DNA of 20,343 bases from an uncultured Sphingomonadales bacterium (GTDB taxonomy: Bacteria; Pseudomonadota; Alphaproteobacteria; Sphingomonadales; Sphingomonadaceae): NCBI GenBank assembly GCA_903958285.1, contig CAJBSR010000027.1, positions 1-20,343 of the forward strand, given 5' to 3'. Made by a program: the position numbers and the translations under genes. Shown in pieces: positions 1-7,535 of this stretch (its first letter is position 1; each line of letters begins with the position of its first letter). Under the pieces are notes generated by a model. That model was given only the letters and a program-made list of their open reading frames with translations, did no database searches and was not told where the DNA came from.

Positions 1-544
1 CATCCTCGCCGCGTCGATTCTGTTCTACGTGCTCGTCTACACCGTCTGGCTTAAGCGCCGGACCCCGCAGAATATCGTCATCGGTGGTGCGGCAGGGGCC
101 TTCCCGCCGATGATCGGCTGGGCGGCGGCAACGGGCGATATGAGCCTGCTTCCGATCCTGCTGTTTGGCATCATCTTCCTTTGGACGCCCCCGCACTTCT
201 GGGCCTTGGCGCTGTTTGTGAAGACCGATTATGCCAATGCGGGCGTGCCGATGCTGCCGGTTGTGGCGGGGGAGAAGACGACCCGCACGCAGGTCCTGCT
301 CTACACATTGCCGATGGTCGCCTGCGCCATTGCCCCCTTCGCATTGGGGATGCTCGGGATGATTTATGGCATTTCGGCCATCCTGCTGTCCGTTGTTTTT
401 CTGCTATTGTCCGCGCGTGTCGCTTTCCGCACCACGCGGGAAGGCGATTCGATGGCGCCGGAAAAGGCCCTGTTCGCTTTTTCGATCGTCTATCTCTTTG
501 TCCTCTTTGGGGCGGTCGCGGTGGACCGTATGGTATTGGCATGA
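1..544 (+). CDS. ctaB: Protoheme IX farnesyltransferase, C-terminal part (partial)
   Basis: This is the C-terminal 180 residues of heme O synthase, the inner-membrane UbiA-family prenyltransferase that adds a farnesyl group to heme B on the way to heme A of the aa3 oxidase. The reading frame is open from base 2, so the start lies left of the window; full-length members have about 300 residues. Visible signatures are [16 protein letters not shown] and the stretch [16 protein letters not shown] with the following TRTQVLLYT, both typical of the family, plus several hydrophobic segments that would be the later transmembrane helices. The stop codon overlaps the start of the next small gene in an ATGA arrangement, and cytochrome oxidase assembly genes follow. 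The oxidase subunit I and II genes would be expected just upstream, outside the window; that is inference. Confidence 0.96.
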   Translation, partial: ILAASILFYVLVYTVWLKRRTPQNIVIGGAAGAFPPMIGWAAATGDMSLLPILLFGIIFLWTPPHFWALALFVKTDYANAGVPMLPVVAGEKTTRTQVLLYTLPMVACAIAPFALGMLGMIYGISAILLSVVFLLLSARVAFRTTREGDSMAPEKALFAFSIVYLFVLFGAVAVDRMVLA

Positions 545-657
545 GCGACCAAGACGAATTTAACCGGCGCCGGCAACAGCGCTCAATCGTGACGGCAGTG
601 CTGCTGGTCGGCATGTGCCTGTTGTTCTACTTCATCACTCTGGCGAGGATCGGGTAA
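541..657 (+). CDS. Small single-span membrane protein between ctaB and ctaG (CoxF-like position)
   Basis: A 38-residue frame begins at the ATG that overlaps the ctaB stop (ATGA) and ends in a TAA whose last base is the first base of the ctaG start. The protein has a charged N-terminus ([15 protein letters not shown]), one hydrophobic segment at about residues 17-35 and a short basic end, so it should be a single-pass inner-membrane peptide with its N-terminus in the cytoplasm. A tiny gene in this slot, often called coxF in other alphaproteobacteria, is a known feature of oxidase clusters, but its function is poorly defined. The tight coupling on both sides is the best evidence that it is real. 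The CoxF label rests on position and size, not on sequence similarity I could test. Confidence 0.75.
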   Translation: MSDQDEFNRRRQQRSIVTAVLLVGMCLLFYFITLARIG

Positions 658-1199
658 TGAACGCGACTTTACGGACCGGCATGCTGGCAACGACGCTGGC
701 GGTGACGATGGCGGGTGTCGGCTATGCGAGTGTGCCGCTTTACCGGCTGTTCTGTCAGGTAACGGGCTTCGCCGGGACGACGCAAAAAGCAATTGGCGGC
801 ACCGCCCCGGGCGCTGTGGCCGGACAAACCATGTCGGTGCGCTTTGATGCCAACCACAGTTCCAAGCTGCCGTGGAAATTCCACCAGGAAGTGAACCGTG
901 AGGTCGTGAAGGTCGGGGAACAGGAGATTGCCTTTTATGTGGCGAAAAACCTGTCTGACAAGCCCGTCAAGGGCACGGCGACCTTCAACGTGACGCCCAA
1001 TCAGGCCGGCAAATATTTCACCAAAATCCAGTGTTTCTGCTTCACCGAGCAGACGCTGCAACCGGGTCAGCAGGTGCGGATGCCGGTCGTCTTTTACGTC
1101 GATCCAGCGATCCTGAAGGACCCGGCGGCAAGGGATGTTCAAGAAATCACGCTCAGTTACACCTTCTATCCGGTGGACGAGGCGAAAAACCAAAGCTAA
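657..1199 (+). CDS. ctaG: Cytochrome c oxidase assembly protein CtaG/Cox11 (CuB insertion)
   Basis: This 180-residue protein matches Cox11/CtaG, the membrane-anchored copper chaperone that delivers copper to the CuB site of cytochrome oxidase subunit I. A single N-terminal transmembrane segment lies at about residues 8-26 and is followed by a conserved YRLFCQVTGFAGTTQ stretch with Cys33. The periplasmic beta-sandwich domain carries the copper-binding CFCF motif at residues 126-129 and the family block FYVDP...EITLSYTF near the C-terminus. Length is normal for the family. I chose the ATG at 657 because it overlaps the stop of the preceding small gene and starts just before the membrane anchor; an in-frame ATG at 615 would add an unsupported extension overlapping that gene. 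The next gene encodes subunit III. Confidence 0.95.
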   Translation: MNATLRTGMLATTLAVTMAGVGYASVPLYRLFCQVTGFAGTTQKAIGGTAPGAVAGQTMSVRFDANHSSKLPWKFHQEVNREVVKVGEQEIAFYVAKNLSDKPVKGTATFNVTPNQAGKYFTKIQCFCFTEQTLQPGQQVRMPVVFYVDPAILKDPAARDVQEITLSYTFYPVDEAKNQS

Positions 1200-1232
1200 G
1201 CGATTTTCGAATTCACAGGGAAAGCATTGACG

Positions 1233-2147
1233 ATGGCAGGCGCAAAGAACCACGACTACCATATCCTACCGCCCAGCATTCACCCCTTTGTCGGGTCAAT
1301 GTCGGCGCTCCTCGCCTTTGGCGGGTTGGTCATGTGGATGCATGAGATGCCTTATGGCGGCATCGTGTCCAGCATTGGCTGGCTCGGCATCCTCTACACC
1401 TTCTACGCTTGGTGGTCGGATGTTGTGAAGGAAGCCCAAAGCGGTGATCACACCCCGGTCGTGCAACTCCATCTGCGCTACGGCATGATCCTGTTCATTG
1501 CTTCTGAAGTCATGTTCTTCGTCGGCTGGTTCTGGGCGTTCTTCGACTTCTCGTTGTTCCCCGTGCCGCTTCAGGTTGTCGACGGCGCCGTTGAGATCAT
1601 TGCCGGCCCCAATTCGGTGACGCAGGCAGCAGGCCAGTTCCCGGCCAAGGGTCTTGAAGTCATCGACGCTTTCGGCTTCCCGTTGCTCAACACGCTCATC
1701 CTGCTCTGCTCGGGCACGACGGTTACTTGGGCCCACCATGCGCTCATCAACAATGAACGCGGCGGCAAGCTCACTGGCCTTTGGGGCATGATCGGCGTTG
1801 GTGAAAACGACAATCTGAAGAAGGGCCTGTGGATCACGATCGCGCTCGGCCTGCTCTTCTCGTCGATCCAGATCTATGAATATGCGGTCGCACCCTTCGC
1901 GTTCGCTGGCCTGAACTACAGCTCGGCCTTCTACATGGCGACTGGCTTCCACGGCTTCCACGTGTTCGTCGGCACGATCTTCCTGATCGTCTGCCTCGTG
2001 CGGTCGTACAAGGGCCACTTCACCCCGCGTCAGCACTTCGGCTTCGAAGCGGCCGCTTGGTACTGGCACTTCGTCGACGTCGTGTGGTTGTTCCTCTTTG
2101 TCGCCGTTTACGTTTGGGGCGGCTGGGGCGCGCCAGTCCACGGCTGA
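1233..2147 (+). CDS. ctaE: Cytochrome c oxidase subunit III
   Basis: This 304-residue polytopic protein is subunit III of the aa3-type cytochrome c oxidase, which binds lipids and stabilises proton uptake by subunit I. The N-terminus (AGAKNHDYHILPPS), the LRYGMILFIASEVMFF segment, the TVTWAHHALI block, the FHGFHVFVGTIFL motif and the final AAAWYWHFVDVVWLFLF segment are all hallmarks of the family. About seven transmembrane helices can be seen. Length is somewhat above the usual 260-300 because of a loop near residues 120-150 containing GPNSVTQAAGQFPAKG. I use the ATG at 1233; an in-frame TTG at 1227 sits about 6 nt after an AGGG at 1217-1220 and is a real alternative that would add two residues. 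Confidence 0.97.
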   Translation: MAGAKNHDYHILPPSIHPFVGSMSALLAFGGLVMWMHEMPYGGIVSSIGWLGILYTFYAWWSDVVKEAQSGDHTPVVQLHLRYGMILFIASEVMFFVGWFWAFFDFSLFPVPLQVVDGAVEIIAGPNSVTQAAGQFPAKGLEVIDAFGFPLLNTLILLCSGTTVTWAHHALINNERGGKLTGLWGMIGVGENDNLKKGLWITIALGLLFSSIQIYEYAVAPFAFAGLNYSSAFYMATGFHGFHVFVGTIFLIVCLVRSYKGHFTPRQHFGFEAAAWYWHFVDVVWLFLFVAVYVWGGWGAPVHG

Positions 2148-2151
2148 TCTG

Positions 2152-2520
2152 ATGACTGACTGGCAGGCTCCGGATACGACCCAAGCGTCGTTAAAGGGGC
2201 TTTGCCCACGCTGCGGCGCCCCGACTCTGTTCGTGGGCGCCGTTCGCTTTTCAGACCGGTGTTCAACCTGCGATCTGGACTTTACCCAGTTCAATGTGGG
2301 GGATGGCCCTGCCGCCTTCCTCATCATGATTGTCGGTGCCATCGTCACCCTTGGTGCGGTCCTGCTGGAACTGTCCGCCGCGCCGCCCTTCTGGGTGCAT
2401 ATCCTGATCTGGCTGCCGATGACGGCGGGGCTGACCGTCGGATCGCTGCGGCTGGCCAAAGGCGCGCTGCTCATTCTTGAATATCGCAACCGCGCGCGCG
2501 AAGGACGGCTGGTCCTCTGA
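2152..2520 (+). CDS. DUF983 zinc-ribbon membrane protein
   Basis: The 122-residue product has two CxxC pairs at Cys18/Cys21 and Cys37/Cys40, a rubredoxin-like zinc ribbon, followed by two transmembrane segments at about residues 52-74 and 79-100. This is the DUF983 layout. DUF983 genes commonly sit between the subunit III and SURF1 genes in alphaproteobacterial oxidase clusters, as here, which suggests a role in oxidase biogenesis; the biochemical function is not established. The ATG at 2152 lies four bases after the subunit III stop. The stop shares its last base with the SURF1 start, so translation is probably coupled. Confidence 0.9.
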   Translation: MTDWQAPDTTQASLKGLCPRCGAPTLFVGAVRFSDRCSTCDLDFTQFNVGDGPAAFLIMIVGAIVTLGAVLLELSAAPPFWVHILIWLPMTAGLTVGSLRLAKGALLILEYRNRAREGRLVL

Positions 2521-3140
2521 TGCGTATCCCGGTTGTTCCGACCCTTATTGTGTCGATCTCCTGTGCGGTGATGGTCGCGCTCGGCTTCTGGCAGTTGGAC
2601 CGTCGCGCCGAAAAGGCGGGGCAACTCGCCTTGTTTGCGGCGAACATGAAGATGGACGCTGCCGCCTATCAGCCCAAGGGACCGGTGCCTGATGCGCTGC
2701 TGTTCCGTTTGTCATCGGCAATGTGCGTCAAAGTCACCGGCTGGCGCACCGAGGTGGGCCGATCCGTCAAAGGCGGGGGCGGCTATCGGTGGATCGCGGA
2801 GTGCAGCACCGGTGCCGAAGGGCCCGGCCTGCTTGCCGATATGGGCGTGACCCGCAACCCGAAGCTGAAACCCAATTGGAGTGGCGGCCTCGTGCGCGGC
2901 CGCGTCACGACTGAACCGAGCCACCAGAGCCTGTTTGGCAAGCTGGGCGGCACGCAGGAAGTGCTGCGGCCGATGCTGGTGTCAGACACCCCCGCGCCGG
3001 GGTTAGACGCCAGTGCCCCGCCCTCGCCGGATGAGGTGCCCAATAATCATCTCGCTTATGCCGTCCAGTGGTTCCTGTTCGCGGGCGTAGCGGCCCTGAT
3101 CTACGCCCTCGCGCTCCGCCGCCGGATGCGCGCGGGTTGA
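2520..3140 (+). CDS. SURF1 family cytochrome oxidase biogenesis protein
   Basis: The 206-residue protein has the SURF1 architecture: an N-terminal transmembrane segment ending in the signature GFWQLDRR at residues 22-29, a periplasmic domain, and a C-terminal transmembrane segment introduced by NNHLAYAVQWFLFAG at about residues 175-189. SURF1 (Shy1 in yeast) helps place heme A into oxidase subunit I. It is slightly shorter than many bacterial members (about 230-250 residues) and its central region is divergent, as I recall for sphingomonads. The start ATG at 2520 overlaps the DUF983 stop by one base. The stop TGA overlaps a TTG start of the next gene. Confidence 0.93.
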   Translation: MRIPVVPTLIVSISCAVMVALGFWQLDRRAEKAGQLALFAANMKMDAAAYQPKGPVPDALLFRLSSAMCVKVTGWRTEVGRSVKGGGGYRWIAECSTGAEGPGLLADMGVTRNPKLKPNWSGGLVRGRVTTEPSHQSLFGKLGGTQEVLRPMLVSDTPAPGLDASAPPSPDEVPNNHLAYAVQWFLFAGVAALIYALALRRRMRAG

Positions 3141-3892
3141 GCCTGCCGCACGACCCCGTTTTCTTCATCGTCGCGTCGATTGCTGTCATCCTTGTCGGCA
3201 TCGCAAAGGGTGGCTTTGCGGGTCTAGGTGCGGCGTCCATGCCCATCCTTGTGCTGGTTATGGATCCGGTGCCGGCGGCGGCGATGCTTTTGCCAATCCT
3301 GATCGTGCAGGACGTCGTTGGCGTCTGGGCGTTCCGCCGCAGCTTTGACATGTCGACGCTTAAGCTGATGGTGCCGGGCGCGGTTGTCGGGGTCTTTCTC
3401 GGCTGGCTGCTGGCAACCATAGTGCCGCCCGATGCCGTCCGCGCCTTTGTAGGGCTGATTGCGGTGGCCTTTGGCACCTATCGTCTTGCCGGAGAACGGG
3501 GCTTTCGCCTGCCGATCAAGGCGGATCTGCCTTTATGGGTGGGCGCGTTCTGGGGCGCTGTTTCCGGCTTCACCAGTCACGTCGCCCATGCCGGTGGCCC
3601 GCCTTTCCAGATCTGGGCTTTATCGCGGCGGATGCCGCACACGGTGTTCATCGGCACGTCCGCGATCTTCTTTGCGGTGCTCAACTGGATGAAGGTGCCC
3701 GCTTACATGGCCCTCGGGCAGTTCACTTGGGCCAATATGCAGCTCACGCTCGTCTTTCTGCCGGTCGCCATTGCCAGCACCTTTGCGGGGGTCTGGCTTG
3801 TAAAGCGCGTGAGTGCGGAGCGTTTCAACACGCTCATCTCGCTGCTGATGGTGGCGGTTGGGGCAGAGCTCATCCGTGTTGCGCTCACCTAA
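3137..3892 (+). CDS. TSUP (TauE/SafE) family inner-membrane permease
   Basis: A 251-residue protein with about eight hydrophobic segments in two halves. The first half contains the TSUP-type sequence VGIAKGGFAGLGAASMPI and the second half SGFTSHVAHAGGPPFQIW, the internal repeat expected of this family. TSUP proteins move sulfur-containing anions or organic acids across the inner membrane; the substrate cannot be read from this sequence. I chose the TTG at 3137, which overlaps the SURF1 stop as TTGA and starts just before the first membrane segment. An upstream in-frame ATG at 3068 would add a non-hydrophobic, proline- and arginine-rich stretch that overlaps SURF1 and is unlikely to be real. 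Its place between SURF1 and thrC is unusual as far as I recall. Confidence 0.88.
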   Translation: MSLPHDPVFFIVASIAVILVGIAKGGFAGLGAASMPILVLVMDPVPAAAMLLPILIVQDVVGVWAFRRSFDMSTLKLMVPGAVVGVFLGWLLATIVPPDAVRAFVGLIAVAFGTYRLAGERGFRLPIKADLPLWVGAFWGAVSGFTSHVAHAGGPPFQIWALSRRMPHTVFIGTSAIFFAVLNWMKVPAYMALGQFTWANMQLTLVFLPVAIASTFAGVWLVKRVSAERFNTLISLLMVAVGAELIRVALT

Positions 3893-3896
3893 ACTT

Positions 3897-3926
3897 GCCC
3901 ATTGGGCCTATCGCGGCTAACGCCGC
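3897..3926 (+). other. Two small hairpins before thrC
   Basis: In the 40-base gap between the TSUP stop and the thrC start, GCCC (3897-3900) pairs with GGGC (3904-3907) and GCGGC (3913-3917) pairs with GCCGC (3922-3926). Neither is followed by a T run, so they are not a standard intrinsic terminator. They may only slow or separate translation of thrC from the oxidase-assembly genes; this is a weak call. Confidence 0.25.
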
Positions 3927-3932
3927 CGCATC

Positions 3933-5333
3933 ATGCGGTATGTCAGCACTCGGGGAAGCGCACCGGCGCTCGATTTCGAAGGCGCCACCCTTGCCGGGTT
4001 GGCCTCAGATGGTGGACTCTATGTGCCGGAAAGCTGGCCGGAGTTCTCCAAGCAAGAGATCGCGGCGATGCGCGGCCTCTCTTATGTCGATACCGCTGTG
4101 GCCGTCATGCGGCCCTTCGTGGCCGGATGCCTGGATGATGCAACGCTCAAGCGCCTGTGCACCACCGCTTATGGCCGCTTCTCGCATGATGCGGTGACGC
4201 CGGTCATCCAGCTGGACCAGCAGCATTGGCTGATGGAGCTGTTCCACGGCCCGACGCTGGCGTTCAAGGATGTGGCGCTTCAGTTGCTCGGTCAATTGTT
4301 CGAAACGTTTCTGTCCAAGCGCGACGCGCATCTGACGATTATCGGCGCGACATCGGGCGACACCGGATCTGCCGCGATTGACGGCGTGGCGGGCCGCGCG
4401 AAGATCGACATCTTCATGCTCCACCCCGCCGGTCGCGTCTCCGATGTGCAACGCCGCCAGATGACGACGGTGTTCGCACCAAATGTCTATAACATCGCGA
4501 TCGACGGCAGCTTTGATGATGCGCAGGCGATCGTGAAGGCGCTGTTCAAGGATCGCGATTTTAATGGCCGCTTCACGCTGTCTGCAGTCAACTCGATCAA
4601 CTGGGCGCGACTGATGGCGCAGGTGGTGTATTATTTCTACACCGCCGTCCGTCTGGGCGCACCGGAACGGCCTATCGCCTTCTCCGTGCCGACCGGCAAT
4701 TTCGGGGATGTGTTTGCAGGCTATGTCGCACAGCGCATGGGCTTGCCGGTGGCGAAGCTGATCGTGGCGACCAATGTCAACGACATCCTCCACCGTGCAC
4801 TGACCACGGGTGATTATAGCTGTGGCACCGTCACCGCGACGGCGACGCCGAGCATGGACATTCAGGTTAGCTCAAACTTTGAACGGCTGCTGTTCGACCT
4901 CGCCGGACGCGACGGCAAGGGGTTGGCCAAGATGATGGCCGATTTCGAATCGACCCGCGCGATGTCGATCCCCGCCGATATGCTGGCCGGGTCCAAAGAC
5001 CTGTTCGTCAGCGCCCGGATCGATGCCGATGGCATGTCAGACGTGATGCGCTGGGCCCATGAACGGACCGATCAGGTTCTTGACCCGCATACCGCCATTG
5101 GTCTGGCGGCGGCGCGCAACGCAGGCCTGCCTGCCGATGTGCCCGTCGTCACGCTGGCCACGGCGCACCCGGCCAAGTTCCGCGATGCTGTCGAACGCGC
5201 CACCGGCGTCCGCCCGCATCTGCCGGCGCGCATGGGCAATCTGTTTGAACGCGAAGAACGTTACGACACGCTGCCTGCGACGAAGGAGGCGATTGCTGCC
5301 TATGTCGCCGAACGGGCAACGCCGGCTGCATGA
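3933..5333 (+). CDS. thrC: Threonine synthase
   Basis: The 466-residue enzyme converts O-phosphohomoserine to threonine with pyridoxal phosphate in the cytoplasm. The N-terminus MRYVSTRG, the block SDGGLYVPE near residue 25, the PLP-lysine motif PTLAFKD with Lys112, the phosphate-binding GATSGDTGSAA at about residues 138-148, and SVPTGNFGDVFAGY further on match the fungal/proteobacterial long form of threonine synthase. Length is normal. The start ATG at 3933 lies 40 bases after the permease stop with no strong ribosome-binding site, and its stop overlaps the next gene as ATGA. Linkage of thrC to the oxidase-assembly genes is common in alphaproteobacteria. Confidence 0.97.
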   Translation: MRYVSTRGSAPALDFEGATLAGLASDGGLYVPESWPEFSKQEIAAMRGLSYVDTAVAVMRPFVAGCLDDATLKRLCTTAYGRFSHDAVTPVIQLDQQHWLMELFHGPTLAFKDVALQLLGQLFETFLSKRDAHLTIIGATSGDTGSAAIDGVAGRAKIDIFMLHPAGRVSDVQRRQMTTVFAPNVYNIAIDGSFDDAQAIVKALFKDRDFNGRFTLSAVNSINWARLMAQVVYYFYTAVRLGAPERPIAFSVPTGNFGDVFAGYVAQRMGLPVAKLIVATNVNDILHRALTTGDYSCGTVTATATPSMDIQVSSNFERLLFDLAGRDGKGLAKMMADFESTRAMSIPADMLAGSKDLFVSARIDADGMSDVMRWAHERTDQVLDPHTAIGLAAARNAGLPADVPVVTLATAHPAKFRDAVERATGVRPHLPARMGNLFEREERYDTLPATKEAIAAYVAERATPAA

Positions 5334-6199
5334 CGCCGATTGCCCTGATCGGGGAACCTTGGGCCGACTACGGCCTGATTGATTCCGGCTATGGCCGCAA
5401 GCTGGAGCGGTACGGCCCGCGCCGGTTCATCCGGCCTGAACCACAGGCGCTTTGGGCACCCGCCAGCGACGACTGGAAAGCCGACGGCGAGTTTGTCCCG
5501 GGCGCCGATGAAGATGGTGGCGGCCAGTGGCGCTTTTCCAGCCGCCTACCGGAAAAGGGCTGGACCGGAAGCTGGGAAGAAGTCCGCTTCACCATGCAGC
5601 CAACGCCTTTTCGGCATCTGAGCTTCTTTCCGGACATGGCGCCTGTGTGGACCTGGATGCGCGGGCAGCTGGCGGGCATGGACGCGCCGACCGCGATGAA
5701 CCTGTTCGGCTATACCGGCGTCGGCAGCTTGGCGCTTGCCGCCAAGGGCGCCGCTGTGACGCACGTCGATGCCTCCAAGAAGTCGGTCGAAGCCGCGCGC
5801 GCCAATGCGGCGCTGTCCAACATGACCGATAAGCCCGTCCGCTGGATCATCGACGACGCAATGAAGTTCACCGCCCGCGAAGTGCGGCGCGGCAAGCGCT
5901 ATGACGGCATCATCCTCGATCCGCCTAAATATGGCCGCGGCCCCGATGGCGAAGTTTGGAAGCTGGAAGAAGGCTTGCCCGAACTCATCGCCGATTGCCG
6001 CAAGCTGCTTGATGCCGACTCGCGGTTCCTGTTTCTCACGGTCTACGCCGTCCGCATGTCCGCGCTCGCCATTGGGGAGCTGGTCCGCCAGCACTTCGCC
6101 GATCTCGGCGGCACTGTGGAATGCGGGGAGCTCGGCGTGCGGGAAGAGGCGCGGGGCCTTGTGCTGCCGACGGCGATCTTCGCGCGCTGGTCGCGGTAG
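5330..6199 (+). CDS. Class I SAM-dependent methyltransferase (RlmI-like, no PUA domain)
   Basis: The 289-residue protein has a Rossmann methyltransferase core: motif I NLFGYTGVGS at residues 124-133, an acidic loop HVDASKKSVEAARANA at about 145-160, and the catalytic-type motif DPPKYGRG at 197-204. The DPPK motif and the surrounding order resemble the COG1092 group that includes the 23S rRNA cytosine-C5 methyltransferase RlmI, but the N-terminal PUA domain of RlmI is missing and is replaced by a shorter domain of about 90 residues. RNA is therefore a likely substrate but is not proven. Its ATG overlaps the thrC stop by four bases, so the two are co-translated. Confidence 0.88.
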   Translation: MTPIALIGEPWADYGLIDSGYGRKLERYGPRRFIRPEPQALWAPASDDWKADGEFVPGADEDGGGQWRFSSRLPEKGWTGSWEEVRFTMQPTPFRHLSFFPDMAPVWTWMRGQLAGMDAPTAMNLFGYTGVGSLALAAKGAAVTHVDASKKSVEAARANAALSNMTDKPVRWIIDDAMKFTAREVRRGKRYDGIILDPPKYGRGPDGEVWKLEEGLPELIADCRKLLDADSRFLFLTVYAVRMSALAIGELVRQHFADLGGTVECGELGVREEARGLVLPTAIFARWSR

Positions 6200-6212
6200 C
6201 GACTGCTCCCTC

Positions 6213-6297
6213 CGTTTGCCCTGAGCTTGTCGAAGGGCTGCCCTTCTTCTGTGTGCCAAGGTTAAAGGACAGGGCTTCGACAGGCTCAGCCCAAACG
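6213..6297. repeat. Inverted pair of sphingomonad REP-like elements
   Basis: The left arm 6213-6238 and right arm 6272-6297 are imperfect reverse complements: by hand alignment 21 of 26 positions match, with a 33-base spacer. Each arm also folds on itself: GCCCT (6218-6222) with AGGGC (6234-6238), and GGGCT (6272-6276) with AGCCC (6288-6292). The right arm contains CTTCGACAGGCTCAG, a sequence I recall as one of the most frequent intergenic repeats in sphingomonad genomes. It lies between the convergent methyltransferase and ccmB genes and may also act as a two-way transcription terminator. Short open frames here reading PELVEG or STGSAQ are translation of the repeat, not genes. Confidence 0.9.
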
Positions 6298-6306
6298 GGA
6301 TAAAGA

Positions 6307-6954
6307 CTATTCTCGAAGCGCCCTGATCCCGGCCCCTGCCGCAAACGGCGCCACAGCGACCAGAAACAGCGAGGATGCGGCCAGAAACCTGAGCGCACCG
6401 CCGCCAAAATCGCCGATGCTCCCCGCACCGAAGATGATGAGCGGAATGGCGAGCGGCAACATCAGCAGCCCTGCCAGCGCGCCACCGCGTCGCAGCCCGG
6501 CGGTCAGGCTGGCGACCATCACGCCAAGCGCGGCCAGCCCCGGTGTGCCTGCCAGCAGGCCCAATTCAACCGCCGCCAACGTCTCGCCATCCAGCCGCAG
6601 CATGGCCGAGGCCGGGATGGCAGCGAGCATCAGCGGCGGGCCAAATCCGATCCAGTGCGCAGTGATCTTGGCTGCCGCAATCATCTCCTCGCCCACGCCG
6701 CGCACGGCATATTGATCGAGCACGCCCGCTTCCGCGTCGGGGGCGATCAGCCTGTCGATGGGCAGGAGCGCTGCGAGCAAAGCCGCCACCCACAAAACGC
6801 CGCCGCCGGTCTTGGCGAGCAAAGCGCCATCCGGCCCGACTGCGAACGGATAGAGCGTCGCGACCAGCAGGAAAAAAACCACCGGCAGGCCGATGCCGCC
6901 TGATCCCAGCGAGAGGCGCAGGTCACGCCCAAGGATGGCGAGGAACGCGTTCAT
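6307..6954 (-). CDS. ccmB: Heme exporter membrane subunit CcmB
   Basis: The 215-residue product is a hydrophobic protein with six likely membrane helices and matches CcmB, the permease subunit of the CcmABCD complex that handles heme for cytochrome c maturation. Recognisable features are the start MNAFLAILGRDLRLSLGSGG, the PLAIPLIIFGAG stretch near residue 167 and the segment LPIDRLIAPDAEAGVLDQY at about residues 64-82. Length is normal (about 220). Its ATG overlaps the ccmA stop by four bases, and it is the last gene of a three-gene unit that ends next to the REP-like pair. ccmC and the later maturation genes are not adjacent. Confidence 0.94.
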   Translation of the reverse strand: MNAFLAILGRDLRLSLGSGGIGLPVVFFLLVATLYPFAVGPDGALLAKTGGGVLWVAALLAALLPIDRLIAPDAEAGVLDQYAVRGVGEEMIAAAKITAHWIGFGPPLMLAAIPASAMLRLDGETLAAVELGLLAGTPGLAALGVMVASLTAGLRRGGALAGLLMLPLAIPLIIFGAGSIGDFGGGALRFLAASSLFLVAVAPFAAGAGIRALRE

Positions 6955-7535
6955 TCCGCTGCCTCCAGTGCGAGGGCCTGAGCATCAGTCAGCCCGAGCG
7001 GCTGATGCGACGCGACCACGACGATCCCGCCTTGCGCCCGATGCGCGGCGATGGCGCGCTCCAGCAACGCCAGTGACGCTGTATCCAGCCCATTGCCGGG
7101 CTCATCGAGCAACCAGATGTCTGCTCCACTTGCCAGCACGCGGGCAAGGTTGGCGCGTCGCCGCTGGCCGGTGGAGAGCAGCCGCACAGGAACATCGGCG
7201 AGGCGGGTCATGTCGAGCGCTTCCAACGCCGCTGAGACCGCCATCGGGCCGGTGCCGTCTATCCCCGCCCAATAGCCAAGCGCCTTGGCCAGCGGCAGGC
7301 GCGGATCAAGCGCGTGGTTTTCATCGGACAGGGCAAGCCGTCCGTCATAAGACATAGTTCCCGCATAGGCAGGAAGCAGACCCGCGATCAGCCGCAACAG
7401 GCTCGATTTCCCGACGCCATTGGGGCCGGTCAGCAACAGCGCATCGCCGGGGCCGAGCGTCGCGTTCAATCCCTTGAACAGCACACGCCCGCCGCGCACG
7501 CAGGCAAGATTGGATAAGGCGAGCGAGGCTGTCAT
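6951..7535 (-). CDS. ccmA: Heme ABC exporter ATP-binding subunit CcmA
   Basis: The 194-residue protein is a short ABC ATPase. Walker A is GPNGVGKSS at residues 37-45, the signature motif is LSTGQRRR at 120-127, Walker B with its catalytic Glu is IWLLDEP at 140-146, and the switch His is His177. The small size, the LSTGQRRR form of the signature and coupling to ccmB identify CcmA, whose ATP hydrolysis releases holo-CcmE during cytochrome c maturation. The ATG at 7535 overlaps the stop of the upstream metallopeptidase by four bases. All ATPase motifs are intact. Confidence 0.95.
   Translation of the reverse strand: MTASLALSNLACVRGGRVLFKGLNATLGPGDALLLTGPNGVGKSSLLRLIAGLLPAYAGTMSYDGRLALSDENHALDPRLPLAKALGYWAGIDGTGPMAVSAALEALDMTRLADVPVRLLSTGQRRRANLARVLASGADIWLLDEPGNGLDTASLALLERAIAAHRAQGGIVVVASHQPLGLTDAQALALEAAE

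Noticed and set aside
1296..2624. Long minus-strand open frame of 442 codons across ctaE, DUF983 and the SURF1 start
   Set aside because: It lies antisense to clearly recognised genes, has a charged low-complexity composition and no family motif; it is a by-product of GC-rich codon use.
6121..6303. Short plus-strand open frame containing PELVEG and STGSAQ
   Set aside because: These peptides are the usual translation of the sphingomonad intergenic repeat and do not indicate a gene.
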